64,000 nucleotides of DNA from Qipengyuania vesicularis (GTDB lineage: Bacteria; Pseudomonadota; Alphaproteobacteria; Sphingomonadales; Sphingomonadaceae). The notes below the pieces were generated by a model. That model did not search any database, was not told where the DNA came from, and worked only from the letters and a program-made list of their open reading frames with translations. Positions within the stretch are counted from its first letter, which is position 1. Every line of letters begins with the position of its first letter. Of the stretch, positions 7,959 through 16,339 are shown piece after piece. Made by a program: the position numbers and the translations under genes. The stretch lies in assembly GCF_019711415.1 (NCBI RefSeq), contig NZ_JAIGNJ010000002.1:248001-312000 (forward strand). Reading direction: 5' to 3'.

Positions 7959-10616
7959 TCAGAACTTGAAGCGGACCACACCGCCATAGGTGCGCGGTGC
8001 GCTCGGGTAACCAGAGACCGTGCCAGCCTGCGCCACGCCGTCGAACACCGTCAGGATGTATTCGTCGTTGAGCAGGTTGCGCGCCCATGCGCCCACTTCG
8101 AGACCGTTTTCCATCTTCAGCGTGATCGAACCGTTCACGAGGTTTACTTCACGCTTGAAGCTGTTGGGACCAAAGGTCGGCAGGCCGTTATTGATGCGGG
8201 TGCTGCTTTCGTGGCTGTAGTCGAGACGGGTCACGAGCACATTGCCGCTGTCGCCGAACTCGTGGGCATAGGTGGCCGAAGTGGCAATGTTCCAGGCAGG
8301 AATGCCGCCTGGGCGTTCACCCGAAAGGTCACCCACAGGGCTTTCCTCGAAGCTTTCGTAGAGCGGATCGAGGTAGGTCGCGGCGAAGGTGAAATCGAGT
8401 CCGCGCGTCGGGGTGATCGTGCTGCTGAGCTCGAAGCCCTTCACCGTCTGCTCACCAGCGTTCGCAAGCTGGAAGCCCGTTCCGGTGAACAGGAAGCTCT
8501 GGAAGCCCTTCAGAGTCTGGTCGAACAGCGCGAGATTGACGCTCAGCCCGTCCCACTGACCCTTGAGCCCGAGTTCGTAAACTTCGGCTTCTTCCGGCCC
8601 GGCGAAACGCGAACCCGTGGTGAGGTTCGTGATCGGAAGACCAGCATCCCGGACTGGCGAGGACGGCGAGAGGAAGACGCTGCCACCAACAACCGAGGCG
8701 ACTCCAGCGGGCAGCGAGGCCGGAATGTAGTCACCAAACGAAGGACGGCTGTCACGCGAGAGGTTGACCGAGCTGGCCTTGAAGCCCGTCGCATAGCTGA
8801 AATAGGCATTCAGGTTGGGCGAGACGTCATAGGCAACACGCAGCGTGTAGCTGAAATCATCGTCGCGAGTACGACCGTCCTCGACCGCATTCGGCGTGTT
8901 GAGGAAAGGCGGCTGGAACTGGAACGCGGCGAGGCCGAGAAGTTCGTTACAGTTGGGCGGCGGAGCCGACGCGCTGCAGGGAGTGACCGCCAGGGTCGAA
9001 ACCTGCGAGAATACCGTCGGACCGGCAGGCGTAGCGAGGAATGCGCCGAGCTGTGCCGGGTCTGTCGCGTCCACGCCGAAGCCTGCAAGAGCGCCAACTA
9101 TGAACGCATCCGCAAGGTTGATGTTGGCCAGCTCGTCGAAAGCTTGCCCGCTAAGTGCGAAGTCTTTCTTGTCGTCGGTGTAGTTGAAGCCACCGGTGAA
9201 GACGAGGCCGTCGATCGGTTCGAAATCGACCGTGCCGAAGATCGACCAGGACGTGTTGTCCATGCTGTAATCTTCGCTCGTAAGCAGGCCGGCCGAGAAG
9301 ATGCTGCCGTCAGGAAGACCGAACCCTGCCTCCAGGGTGCTGAAGATCGTCGGATCGCCGGTCAACAGCGCAAAGAACGGGCGTGCTGCCGTTCCAGTCG
9401 TTAGCAGGCTGTCCTGTTCCACTGTTTCATCGAAGTAGAAGCCACCCAGCAGGAAGTTGAACGGGCCATCGAAGTCCGACGCGATGCGAAGTTCCTGGGT
9501 GAAGGTATCGACCCGTTGGTCACGCGTTTCGCTGACGATGTCGGCGCTGGTGAAATCGACGTCCTGGTCGACGAAGTTGCGCAGTTCACGATAGGCGGTG
9601 ATCGAGGTCACGCCGATGGGTCCGGCATTCCAGTCGGCCTGGATCGAACCACCGTAATTCTTCACTTCGTTGATCGGAACCTGGTTGAGGAAGATGTCGT
9701 AGCTGAAGAAGTCGGTGTTGAGCGCACCGCCGACAGCGAAGACTGCCGGAGCGGTCGGACCGGCAACCAGCGTGCTGACGACGCAGCAGCTTTCGTCGAT
9801 GTTTGAATAATCGGCCATCGCGCGGATGCTGAGATCGGGGGTCGGTTCGAACAGCAGCTGGCCGCGCGCGGTCCAGCGGTTACGCTCGTTCACATCTTCA
9901 TCGAGGTTCACGATCGTGCCGTAACCATCGCGCTTGTTGTAGCTGCCGTCGAGCGAGAAGGCGACATTGTCGCTGATCGGACCGGTGATGTCGCCCTTGA
10001 CCTGGATGTTGTTGTAATTGCCGTAGCTGGCCTCGATCGAGCCACCGAATTCGAACTGCGGGGGGCGCGTGATGACCGAGATGACGCCGGCCGACGCGTT
10101 CTTCCCAAAGAGGGTCGACTGCGGGCCGTTCAGGACCTCGATGCGCTGTACGTTCGCAAGGTCGTTCAGCGACGATGCCGAACGCGAACGGAAGACGCCG
10201 TCGATGAACACACCGACCGAAGGTTCGATGCCGAAGTTGTTGTCGCCGTTACCGAAACCGCGGATGATGAAGGTCGAGGAGGACGAGTTCTGCAGCTGGC
10301 TGACGCGCAGCGAGGGAGCCACCGTCTGGAGGTCGAGAACGTCGCGAATATTGGCCTGTTCGAGCGTTTCGGCAGTGGTCACAGAGACCGAGATCGGGGT
10401 TTCCTGAAGCGTTTGCTCGCGCTTCGTGGCGGTCACGATGATGACGTTTCCGGTATCGGCGTCGGCGGCATCTACATAGCCGTCGTCGTCGCTATCGACC
10501 TCTTCCTGGACATCCTGTGCCTCGTCCATCTCCTGGGCGGCGAGGCCGGTCGGCAGCGCGAAGGCGGCTGCACCGGTCAACAGGGTTGCGCGAATGCTCT
10601 TGGTGGCAAATTTCAT
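7959..10616 (-). CDS. TonB-dependent outer-membrane receptor
   Basis: An 885-residue outer-membrane receptor for energy-coupled uptake through TonB/ExbBD. It has a signal peptide ending near LAAQ (about residue 28), a TonB-box-like IIVTATKREQ (59-68), a plug domain to about 200 with IRGFG and the NGPQSTLFGKNASAG motif, and a 22-strand-type barrel ending in VRFKF. Between signal peptide and TonB box, residues 41-52 form a canonical D-x-D-x-D-G-x-x-D-x-x-D loop, like an EF-hand or dockerin calcium site, which is unusual here. No transport or enzyme neighbours reveal the substrate. A strong terminator follows it. Confidence 0.92.
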   Translation of the reverse strand: MKFATKSIRATLLTGAAAFALPTGLAAQEMDEAQDVQEEVDSDDDGYVDAADADTGNVIIVTATKREQTLQETPISVSVTTAETLEQANIRDVLDLQTVAPSLRVSQLQNSSSSTFIIRGFGNGDNNFGIEPSVGVFIDGVFRSRSASSLNDLANVQRIEVLNGPQSTLFGKNASAGVISVITRPPQFEFGGSIEASYGNYNNIQVKGDITGPISDNVAFSLDGSYNKRDGYGTIVNLDEDVNERNRWTARGQLLFEPTPDLSIRAMADYSNIDESCCVVSTLVAGPTAPAVFAVGGALNTDFFSYDIFLNQVPINEVKNYGGSIQADWNAGPIGVTSITAYRELRNFVDQDVDFTSADIVSETRDQRVDTFTQELRIASDFDGPFNFLLGGFYFDETVEQDSLLTTGTAARPFFALLTGDPTIFSTLEAGFGLPDGSIFSAGLLTSEDYSMDNTSWSIFGTVDFEPIDGLVFTGGFNYTDDKKDFALSGQAFDELANINLADAFIVGALAGFGVDATDPAQLGAFLATPAGPTVFSQVSTLAVTPCSASAPPPNCNELLGLAAFQFQPPFLNTPNAVEDGRTRDDDFSYTLRVAYDVSPNLNAYFSYATGFKASSVNLSRDSRPSFGDYIPASLPAGVASVVGGSVFLSPSSPVRDAGLPITNLTTGSRFAGPEEAEVYELGLKGQWDGLSVNLALFDQTLKGFQSFLFTGTGFQLANAGEQTVKGFELSSTITPTRGLDFTFAATYLDPLYESFEESPVGDLSGERPGGIPAWNIATSATYAHEFGDSGNVLVTRLDYSHESSTRINNGLPTFGPNSFKREVNLVNGSITLKMENGLEVGAWARNLLNDEYILTVFDGVAQAGTVSGYPSAPRTYGGVVRFKF

Positions 10617-10750
10617 GTGTCAGTATCCTCTCAATACTTACGTGTCTGGCCTGCTGTGCAGTCCCCAAACTACGCAGACGTATGCGGAATTATTGAGTGC
10701 GCGCCCTGCGCTCAAGTGTTTAGCGCGGGCAAGACACAGCGGGATTCACA

Positions 10751-10772
10751 AGTGTGCTTTTCGAGTCACACT
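10751..10772. promoter_or_regulatory. inverted repeat AGTGTG-N10-CACACT
   Basis: A perfect 6-bp inverted repeat with a 10-base spacer lies in the 269-base divergent region between the TonB receptor and typA. It is 134 bases upstream of the receptor ATG and 113 bases upstream of typA. It may be a regulator site; nothing identifies the protein. Confidence 0.3.
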
Positions 10773-10885
10773 ACCCAAACGGGACCACGGCGCTTGCCGC
10801 ACTGCACCATTTAAGCTAGGGGCGCGCACGAAATTGCTCGGGCGGAATCGCCCGCCGCTACGGCATCCAAAAGAAAGCACAGAAT

Positions 10886-12706
10886 ATGTCCCGCGACCTT
10901 CGCAACGTGGCGATCATCGCCCACGTCGATCATGGCAAGACCACCCTCGTCGACCAGCTTTTCCGCCAGTCGGGTACTTTCCGCGAAAATCAGCGCGTTG
11001 AAGAGCGCGCGATGGATTCGAACGACTTGGAAAAAGAGCGTGGGATCACGATTCTCGCCAAGTGCACCAGCGTCGAATGGAACGGCACGCGCATCAACAT
11101 TGTCGACACGCCCGGTCACGCCGACTTCGGCGCCGAGGTGGAGCGTATCCTGAGCATGGTCGATGGCGTTATTCTGCTGGTCGACAGCGCCGAAGGTCCA
11201 ATGCCGCAAACCAAGTTCGTCACCGGCAAGGCGCTCGGCCTGGGTCTGCGCCCGATCGTGGTCGTCAACAAGATCGACCGCGGCGACGCGCGTCCGCAGG
11301 AAGTGCTCGACGAAGTGTTCGACCTTTTCGCTTCGCTCGATGCGAATGACGACCAGCTCGACTTCCCGAGCCTGTGGGCTTCGGGTCGCGACGGTTATGC
11401 CAGCGACGACGAAACCGCACGTGACGGCAATCTCGAGCCGCTGTTCAAGCTGATCGTCGACCACGTGCCCGCTCCGGGCCTCGACACCGAAGCGCCGTTC
11501 AGCTTCCTTGCTACCCTGCTCGACCGCGACAACTTCATGGGCCGCGTCCTCACCGGCCGCGTGCAGTCGGGCAAGATCAACCTCAACGATCCGATCCACG
11601 CGCTGGACGGCGATGGCAAGGTCATCGAAGTCGGCCGCGCTACCAAGCTCATGTCGTTCGACGGCCTCGACCGCGTGCCGGTGGAAAGCGCCGTTGCAGG
11701 CGACATAATCGCGCTTGCAGGCCTCGAAAAGGCCACCGTGTCGAACACCATCGCCGATCCGAGCGTCAAGACGCCGATCGAAGCGCAGCCCATCGACCCG
11801 CCGACGCTCGCCATGCAGTTCTCGGTCAACGACAGCCCGCTGGCTGGCCGCGAAGGCAGCAAGGTGACGAGCCGCATGATCCGCGACCGCCTCTACCGCG
11901 AAGCCGAAACCAACGTCGCCATCCGCATCACCGAAAGCGCCGACAAGGACAGCTTCGAAGTGGCTGGCCGCGGCGAACTGCAGCTGGGCGTTCTCATCGA
12001 AACGATGCGCCGCGAAGGCTTCGAACTCGGCATCAGCCGCCCGCGCGTGCTGTTCCGCGAAGAGAACGGCCAGCGCATGGAGCCGTTCGAAACCGTCGTC
12101 ATCGACGTCGACGACGAGCATTCGGGCACGGTTGTCGAGAAGATGCAGCGCCGCAAGGCAGAGCTGACCGAAATGCGCCCCTCGGGCCAGGGCAAGACCC
12201 GCATCACCTTCTCCGCCCCCTCGCGCGGCCTCATCGGCTACCACGGCGAATTCCTGTCCGACACGCGCGGCACGGGCATCATGAACCGCCTGTTCGAGAA
12301 GTATGACACCTATCGCGGCCCCATCGAAGGCCGCCAGAACGGCGTGCTTATCTCGATGGTCCCGGGTGAAGCCGTACCCTATGCGCTCAACGCGCTCGAG
12401 GAACGCGGCGAACTCTTCATCGGCGGCGGCGCGAAAATCTACGAAGGCATGATCATCGGCGAGAATGCCAAGCCGGACGATCTAGAAGTGAACCCGATGA
12501 AGTCGAAGCAGCTGACGAACTTCCGTTCGACCGGCAAGGACGACGCCATCCGCCTGACCCCTCCGCGCGTGATGACGCTGGAACAGGCCATCGCCTATAT
12601 CGACGACGATGAAATGGTCGAAGTGACGCCGGAGAACATCCGCCTGCGCAAGGCCATCCTCGACCCGCACGAGCGCAAGCGCGCGAAGCGCGCCGCGCAG
12701 GCCTAA
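10886..12706 (+). CDS. typA: Ribosome-associated GTPase TypA/BipA
   Basis: A 606-residue translational GTPase of the EF-G/LepA superfamily, active on ribosomes in stress and cold adaptation and in 50S assembly. The G1 motif is HVDHGKTT (residues 12-19), G2 region is ERGITI, G3 is DTPGHADFG, and NKID is present. Domains III, V and the BipA-specific C-terminal domain are complete. Length is normal. It is monocistronic: the next gene is convergent, with a hairpin between. Confidence 0.96.
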   Translation: MSRDLRNVAIIAHVDHGKTTLVDQLFRQSGTFRENQRVEERAMDSNDLEKERGITILAKCTSVEWNGTRINIVDTPGHADFGAEVERILSMVDGVILLVDSAEGPMPQTKFVTGKALGLGLRPIVVVNKIDRGDARPQEVLDEVFDLFASLDANDDQLDFPSLWASGRDGYASDDETARDGNLEPLFKLIVDHVPAPGLDTEAPFSFLATLLDRDNFMGRVLTGRVQSGKINLNDPIHALDGDGKVIEVGRATKLMSFDGLDRVPVESAVAGDIIALAGLEKATVSNTIADPSVKTPIEAQPIDPPTLAMQFSVNDSPLAGREGSKVTSRMIRDRLYREAETNVAIRITESADKDSFEVAGRGELQLGVLIETMRREGFELGISRPRVLFREENGQRMEPFETVVIDVDDEHSGTVVEKMQRRKAELTEMRPSGQGKTRITFSAPSRGLIGYHGEFLSDTRGTGIMNRLFEKYDTYRGPIEGRQNGVLISMVPGEAVPYALNALEERGELFIGGGAKIYEGMIIGENAKPDDLEVNPMKSKQLTNFRSTGKDDAIRLTPPRVMTLEQAIAYIDDDEMVEVTPENIRLRKAILDPHERKRAKRAAQA

Positions 12707-12723
12707 ACTGGAAGAGCTTCCCG

Positions 12724-12741
12724 CCTGACCGCGAGGTCAGG
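12724..12741. terminator. hairpin CCTGACC-GCGA-GGTCAGG
   Basis: A perfect 7-bp stem with a GCGA tetraloop lies between typA and the convergent tadE-like gene and covers that gene's stop codon (12737-12739). There is no T-tract, so it may act as a bidirectional attenuating structure rather than a classical terminator. Confidence 0.4.
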
Positions 12742-13372
12742 TGCAGGCGTTGACGGCCAGTCCCTGGGCGTTGCCGATGTCCTGGTTCTGGCGTCCACGC
12801 ACGTTGAACGCACTTTCGTGGCGGATGCGACGGGCCGCCATCCAATTGGGCCCGACCAGCGGCTGGTAGTCATAAGTCACTTCGACGAACATCACGGCCG
12901 TATTCTGCGCGGCAGTGATCTTGTTGCTTCCCTGACCCATGCCGGTGTTCAGGCTGTTGTCGCTTCGACCCTTGCCTTCGCGGCCATAGGCAGGCGCGAT
13001 CGTGAGGTCTCCCCAGCAGCGCTGCCAGTGGATCATCTGACCCTTGTTTACGCCATTTCCCTTGTTGTCCTGAAGCGAGGACAGGACAACGCGGCCATTG
13101 GCCTCGAAATCAAGGTCTTCTCCCAGAACGTCCGCGCCTGCGAAGACCTCGTAGATATTGGCCTCGTCCACCGAAGTCGGGATACGCCCGGCATTGTCGG
13201 CCACGGTCATCGCGATCTGGTTCACGCGCATGTAGGACAGGGCAAAATTCGTCAGCTCGAGTCCTCCGAGGATCATCACCAGCAGGACGGGCGCAATGAA
13301 CGCGAATTCGATCATTGCCACGCCGTCCGTATCTTCGATGAGATCGCGTGTGTCCCTGTAGTTCATCGTCAT
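12737..13372 (-). CDS. TadE-like pseudopilin-type protein
   Basis: A 211-residue protein with a TadE-like N-terminus: a short cytoplasmic leader with DGVAMIEFAFIAPVLL, where the Glu in the hydrophobic stretch is characteristic of TadE and TadF. A large periplasmic part follows. The start is ATG 13372 (MTMNYRD), which overlaps the upstream stop by 4 bases; the open frame continues to 13471 but that would run inside the upstream gene. It is third in a TadG/VWA-TadE-TadE unit. Probably an exported minor pilin or surface-structure protein. No prepilin peptidase or TadA ATPase is present in the window. Confidence 0.75.
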   Translation of the reverse strand: MTMNYRDTRDLIEDTDGVAMIEFAFIAPVLLVMILGGLELTNFALSYMRVNQIAMTVADNAGRIPTSVDEANIYEVFAGADVLGEDLDFEANGRVVLSSLQDNKGNGVNKGQMIHWQRCWGDLTIAPAYGREGKGRSDNSLNTGMGQGSNKITAAQNTAVMFVEVTYDYQPLVGPNWMAARRIRHESAFNVRGRQNQDIGNAQGLAVNACT

Positions 13373-13992
13373 ACTCCGCACAGAACCGGAGGAAGCGCCT
13401 GATCGGCATAGGGCTGGTTGCGCACGGCGCTGCTGGCCTCGAGGCTTGTCGTGTTCGACAAGCCCAGCCATCCGGCGACCGGGAACAGACGCGGCATCGT
13501 CAAGGTAGCCCGGTAGAACACCACGTCGTTTGCGCCGCCAACACCGGCACGCCCGGTGTCAGTGTCGTAAGACCCGTTTTCGTTCAGATCCTCGAAGCAA
13601 TCGTTATCGGCTGCGTCGTAGCTTCCGTTGGCGTTGACGTCGGTCATCAACTTTTCCGGATTACCGATCCCGCTGAAGTCGTAGAAATTGCTGATTTCGA
13701 TGTTGTAGGTCGCGCGCGGTGCGACGGGATTGACCTGTGCCTTCACGGTGTTCTCGATCCGCTCTTCCAGCGTTGTTCCGGCAGCCGTAAAGCCGGGATC
13801 CTGTACGCTTGCCAAGCGTGCGCTGTCGGACAGCGCCCCTTGCAGTTGGGACTTCACATACGCGCTGTGAGCCAGGTCGGAACCACCCATAAGAATGGTA
13901 AAGAAGGGCACCGCAAGAAGTGCGAATTCCACCGCGCTCACGCCGCGCTGGTCACGCAGCAGGCTGCAACGCTGCAAGATGGCCGGCCTCAT
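13369..13992 (-). CDS. TadE-like protein with EF-hand-like repeats
   Basis: A 207-residue TadE-type protein: RGVSAVEFALLAVPFF near residues 16-31 is the pilin-like membrane segment with its Glu. In the periplasmic part, residues 118-129 (D-V-N-A-N-G-S-Y-D-A-A-D) and 135-146 (D-L-N-E-N-G-S-Y-D-T-D-T) are tandem calcium-loop-like repeats. It overlaps the genes on both sides by 4 bases, so the three genes are translationally coupled. It may need calcium for folding of a surface structure; this is inference. Confidence 0.75.
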   Translation of the reverse strand: MRPAILQRCSLLRDQRGVSAVEFALLAVPFFTILMGGSDLAHSAYVKSQLQGALSDSARLASVQDPGFTAAGTTLEERIENTVKAQVNPVAPRATYNIEISNFYDFSGIGNPEKLMTDVNANGSYDAADNDCFEDLNENGSYDTDTGRAGVGGANDVVFYRATLTMPRLFPVAGWLGLSNTTSLEASSAVRNQPYADQALPPVLCGV

Positions 13993-15509
13993 CGCGTCAG
14001 CCTCAGATTGCCGATGCCCTGGCCGATGGTGGCGAAGACCGTTTCGAGGTCGCTGCCATCGCTCACGAAGAAGTGATCGCTGCTGGTGGCGCAGGGTTCG
14101 ATATCGTCCGTGCTGCCAACGTCCAGCGCGATCACCCAGACCGTAACGCCCATCGACTTGGCGACCGAGCAGGCAGACGCGAAGCGGTCGAGGTGCTTTT
14201 GGTCGAGCGTACCGGTGCCCTGGGTACGCTGCTGGAACGGCTCCACGCCATGCGCTGAGTAAAGCCGATCATCCGTGTCGAGCTCACCATCGGTCATGAA
14301 GACGATGTGCTGGTTGACCGGCACCGTCCCGATCTCGGTAGGATTGTCGCTTGAGAAGAAGCCGGTGCGCGAGATGAAGCGCGCGCCCCAGAGCATACCG
14401 ATATCGTGGTAGGTACCACCCCGGACGCGAGCCGTGGCACTGGAGATCGCGGCATTATAGCCCGCTTCGTCGGCATATTCGGTCAGCCTGCTCGCCTCAG
14501 CCGGGCAGCCTGCAAACATCGTGGTTCCGATGAGGCCGTACCTGACGAGCCCACTGCCGGATTTCCAGCGTGTCGTGTGGCTATCCGGGGCGTAACGCCC
14601 GAACTGCAGTGCGGTGTCGCCTGCATTCGCCGCCCGATTATCGACGTCTGCGCGGGTTATGGTTTCGTGGATTTCAATGGGGGAAGAAGACTCCCCGACA
14701 CTGGCGCGTTCCTCGATGCAGCCCTCACCGCTCCGGCGGAACAGGTTGATATTGCTGCCGCTGTTACCAGTGTAACTACCCCAGTTCTCAGCATTCACGT
14801 TGACCGTCTTGGTCCTCGCGCTGCACCCGGATCCCGTGCACCTTTCGTCGATGAAAGTCTGCAGCCGCAGAATGTCGTTCTCAGCAAGGCTGCGCGCGAC
14901 ATTGACCGTGTGCGAATAGGGCACGATGCCATAGCGCGTCTGCGAATTCGGAGCGCCGGCTAGCGCGCGGTACAGGCCCGATGCGCCCGTGCGGAGGGCA
15001 TCGATTTTCGCCGAACCGCCGCCCGACGGCGCATTGGCCATCGACCCGGTCACGTCGAGCACGAGCACGATGTCGTTATGCGCCTGGTCGCGCTTCGCGT
15101 CGCAATTCACGGCAACCGGCACGCTGTTGTAACCGAACACATGCATGATGACCGTCGGGATCTCGGCCGAAGCCGTGCCGACGATTTCCTGCTGGTCCAC
15201 CGGATTCTGTCCGAGGTTGAACCGCACATTGCGGGCATTGAGGCTGGCGGCAGGGAAGTTGAAGTCGAAGAACTTCTGCGCCTCTGCGCGATTGCCGACA
15301 TCGAGATTGGTCCCGAGCATCGACTGCCGACCTGCAAGCACGGCGGAGTCACATGCGTTCTGCAGCTTGGCCTGGGCGGAGTAGGCAAGGCTCATGTCGA
15401 CGGCCCCGCCGACAAGGATCATCAGCGGCACCAATGCTCCTGCTGCGAGCATCAGTACGTTGCCTTCGACGTCGTCTTTCAGCCTACGAAAGAATGCCTT
15501 GAACCCCAT
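13989..15509 (-). CDS. TadG-like protein with von Willebrand A domain
   Basis: A 506-residue TadG-type protein. An N-terminal membrane helix with the Flp/TadG signature (GNVLMLAAGALVPLMILVGGAVDMSLAY, about 16-43) is followed by LQNACDSAVLAG. A VWA domain begins near residue 148 with the metal site DVTGSM (canonical DxSxS altered to DVTGS). It continues with a long insert containing four cysteines, and ends with SDGSDLETVFATIGQGI. Such proteins are exported and linked to tad pili or surface adhesion. First gene of the three-gene unit; its promoter lies in the 443-base gap upstream. Confidence 0.82.
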   Translation of the reverse strand: MGFKAFFRRLKDDVEGNVLMLAAGALVPLMILVGGAVDMSLAYSAQAKLQNACDSAVLAGRQSMLGTNLDVGNRAEAQKFFDFNFPAASLNARNVRFNLGQNPVDQQEIVGTASAEIPTVIMHVFGYNSVPVAVNCDAKRDQAHNDIVLVLDVTGSMANAPSGGGSAKIDALRTGASGLYRALAGAPNSQTRYGIVPYSHTVNVARSLAENDILRLQTFIDERCTGSGCSARTKTVNVNAENWGSYTGNSGSNINLFRRSGEGCIEERASVGESSSPIEIHETITRADVDNRAANAGDTALQFGRYAPDSHTTRWKSGSGLVRYGLIGTTMFAGCPAEASRLTEYADEAGYNAAISSATARVRGGTYHDIGMLWGARFISRTGFFSSDNPTEIGTVPVNQHIVFMTDGELDTDDRLYSAHGVEPFQQRTQGTGTLDQKHLDRFASACSVAKSMGVTVWVIALDVGSTDDIEPCATSSDHFFVSDGSDLETVFATIGQGIGNLRLTR

Positions 15510-15952
15510 GATTTCGCCTCCCCGACGAGCCCCGGAATGTCCGAACGCACAATAGCCTCCGGAAAATCACACATCAGGATGAGGAGAATTTATTTCCAAC
15601 AAGTAAACCACGACGATGATTCGCGGCAGAAAACGTGGGTATTCAGGGGCCTCCAAGAATGGTTACGTTCACAACTACAGAAAAGCGCCGAAATCAGTGT
15701 TAAGTTCGGGTTACCGGATTCTGGTCTTTTCCGGGCATGGTCATTTTCTCTGGCGACGCGACGCGCATTGCAAGGGAGCAAACCTTCGGAATTCGGCGTG
15801 GATCAGACGAATCAGATGTCAGGCCCCGATCTCCTCCGGGCCACAATCTCGGCCACGGCTCCCTAGGCAATCTTAACACACCTGCAGGGAACAATCTTCC
15901 AGAACGGGAACCGCATTCGCGAACGGGTGTTAGTGGCCGCAGGAGGATTTGC
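15510..15952. other. 443-base intergenic region, AT-richer than average
   Basis: The only gap above 300 bases. It must hold the promoter of the tadG/tadE unit (leftward) and of the response regulator (rightward). A GGAAC-N17-GTT element lies at its right end. A 95-codon reading frame at 15579-15866 (start ATG 15579) is open, but it has weak codon bias for this genome and no clear ribosome site, so I do not call it a gene. I see no RNA gene or mobile element. Confidence 0.6.
15907..15931 (+). promoter_or_regulatory. possible sigma-EcfG promoter (GGAAC-N17-GTT)
   Basis: GGAAC at 15907-15911 and GTT at 15929-15931, 17 bases apart, match the general-stress sigma-EcfG consensus of Alphaproteobacteria. 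It would start transcription about 15 bases before the response-regulator ATG at 15953, just upstream of its AGGAGGA ribosome site, so the leader would be very short. The spacing and match are seen; use by EcfG is inference. Confidence 0.45.
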
Positions 15953-16339
15953 ATGCGCCGTGTGATGATCGTTGATGACGAGGCCCTCGTCCTGTTCGAT
16001 CTCGCGATGACGGTAGAGGATCTCGGGTACGAGGTGTTCTGCGACAGCATCAGCGTGAGCGATGCGCTGGAATGCCTGGGCGAGGATTGCCCGGATGCTG
16101 CCCTCCTCGATATCGACGTCGGCGGCACGCTGGTCTGGCCGCTCGCCCGAGTTCTAAAAACCCGCGACTGCCCGATCGTGTTCGTGAGTGCGAACCGCGC
16201 GCACGAAGAACTGCGCGGGGAGTTCTCGCATTGCGGTTTTATCGACAAGCCCGCCTCTGCCGACCAGATCGACAAGACGCTGAGCGGAATATTCGGATCG
16301 GCCCGGTACGAACCTAGAGCTGAGGCAGGTCGGGCGTAA
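15953..16339 (+). CDS. single-domain response regulator
   Basis: A 128-residue receiver domain with no output domain. The acidic pair is Asp8/Asp9, the phosphoacceptor is about Asp53 (ALLDID), and the conserved Lys99 sits in DKP. The start is ATG 15953 behind a strong AGGAGGA site; the longer open frame upstream is non-coding in character. It is convergent with, and overlaps by 26 bases, the CheB-CheR-HWE kinase gene. Such stand-alone receivers commonly accept phosphate from HWE kinases, so it is the obvious partner. It resembles the second single-domain regulator at 52788. Confidence 0.88.
   Translation: MRRVMIVDDEALVLFDLAMTVEDLGYEVFCDSISVSDALECLGEDCPDAALLDIDVGGTLVWPLARVLKTRDCPIVFVSANRAHEELRGEFSHCGFIDKPASADQIDKTLSGIFGSARYEPRAEAGRA

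Noticed and set aside
8211-9404. A 397-codon open frame antisense to the TonB receptor
   Set aside because: Its composition (R/E-rich) and lack of motifs are typical of antisense frames in GC-rich genes.
10811-12244. A 477-codon open frame antisense to typA
   Set aside because: Shadow of the highly biased typA codons; no ribosome site or domain.
15579-15866. A 95-codon reading frame in the large intergenic region
   Set aside because: It has a poor ribosome site and weak codon bias for this genome, and it is open mainly because the antisense frame of the neighbouring gene stays open. Left as unproven.
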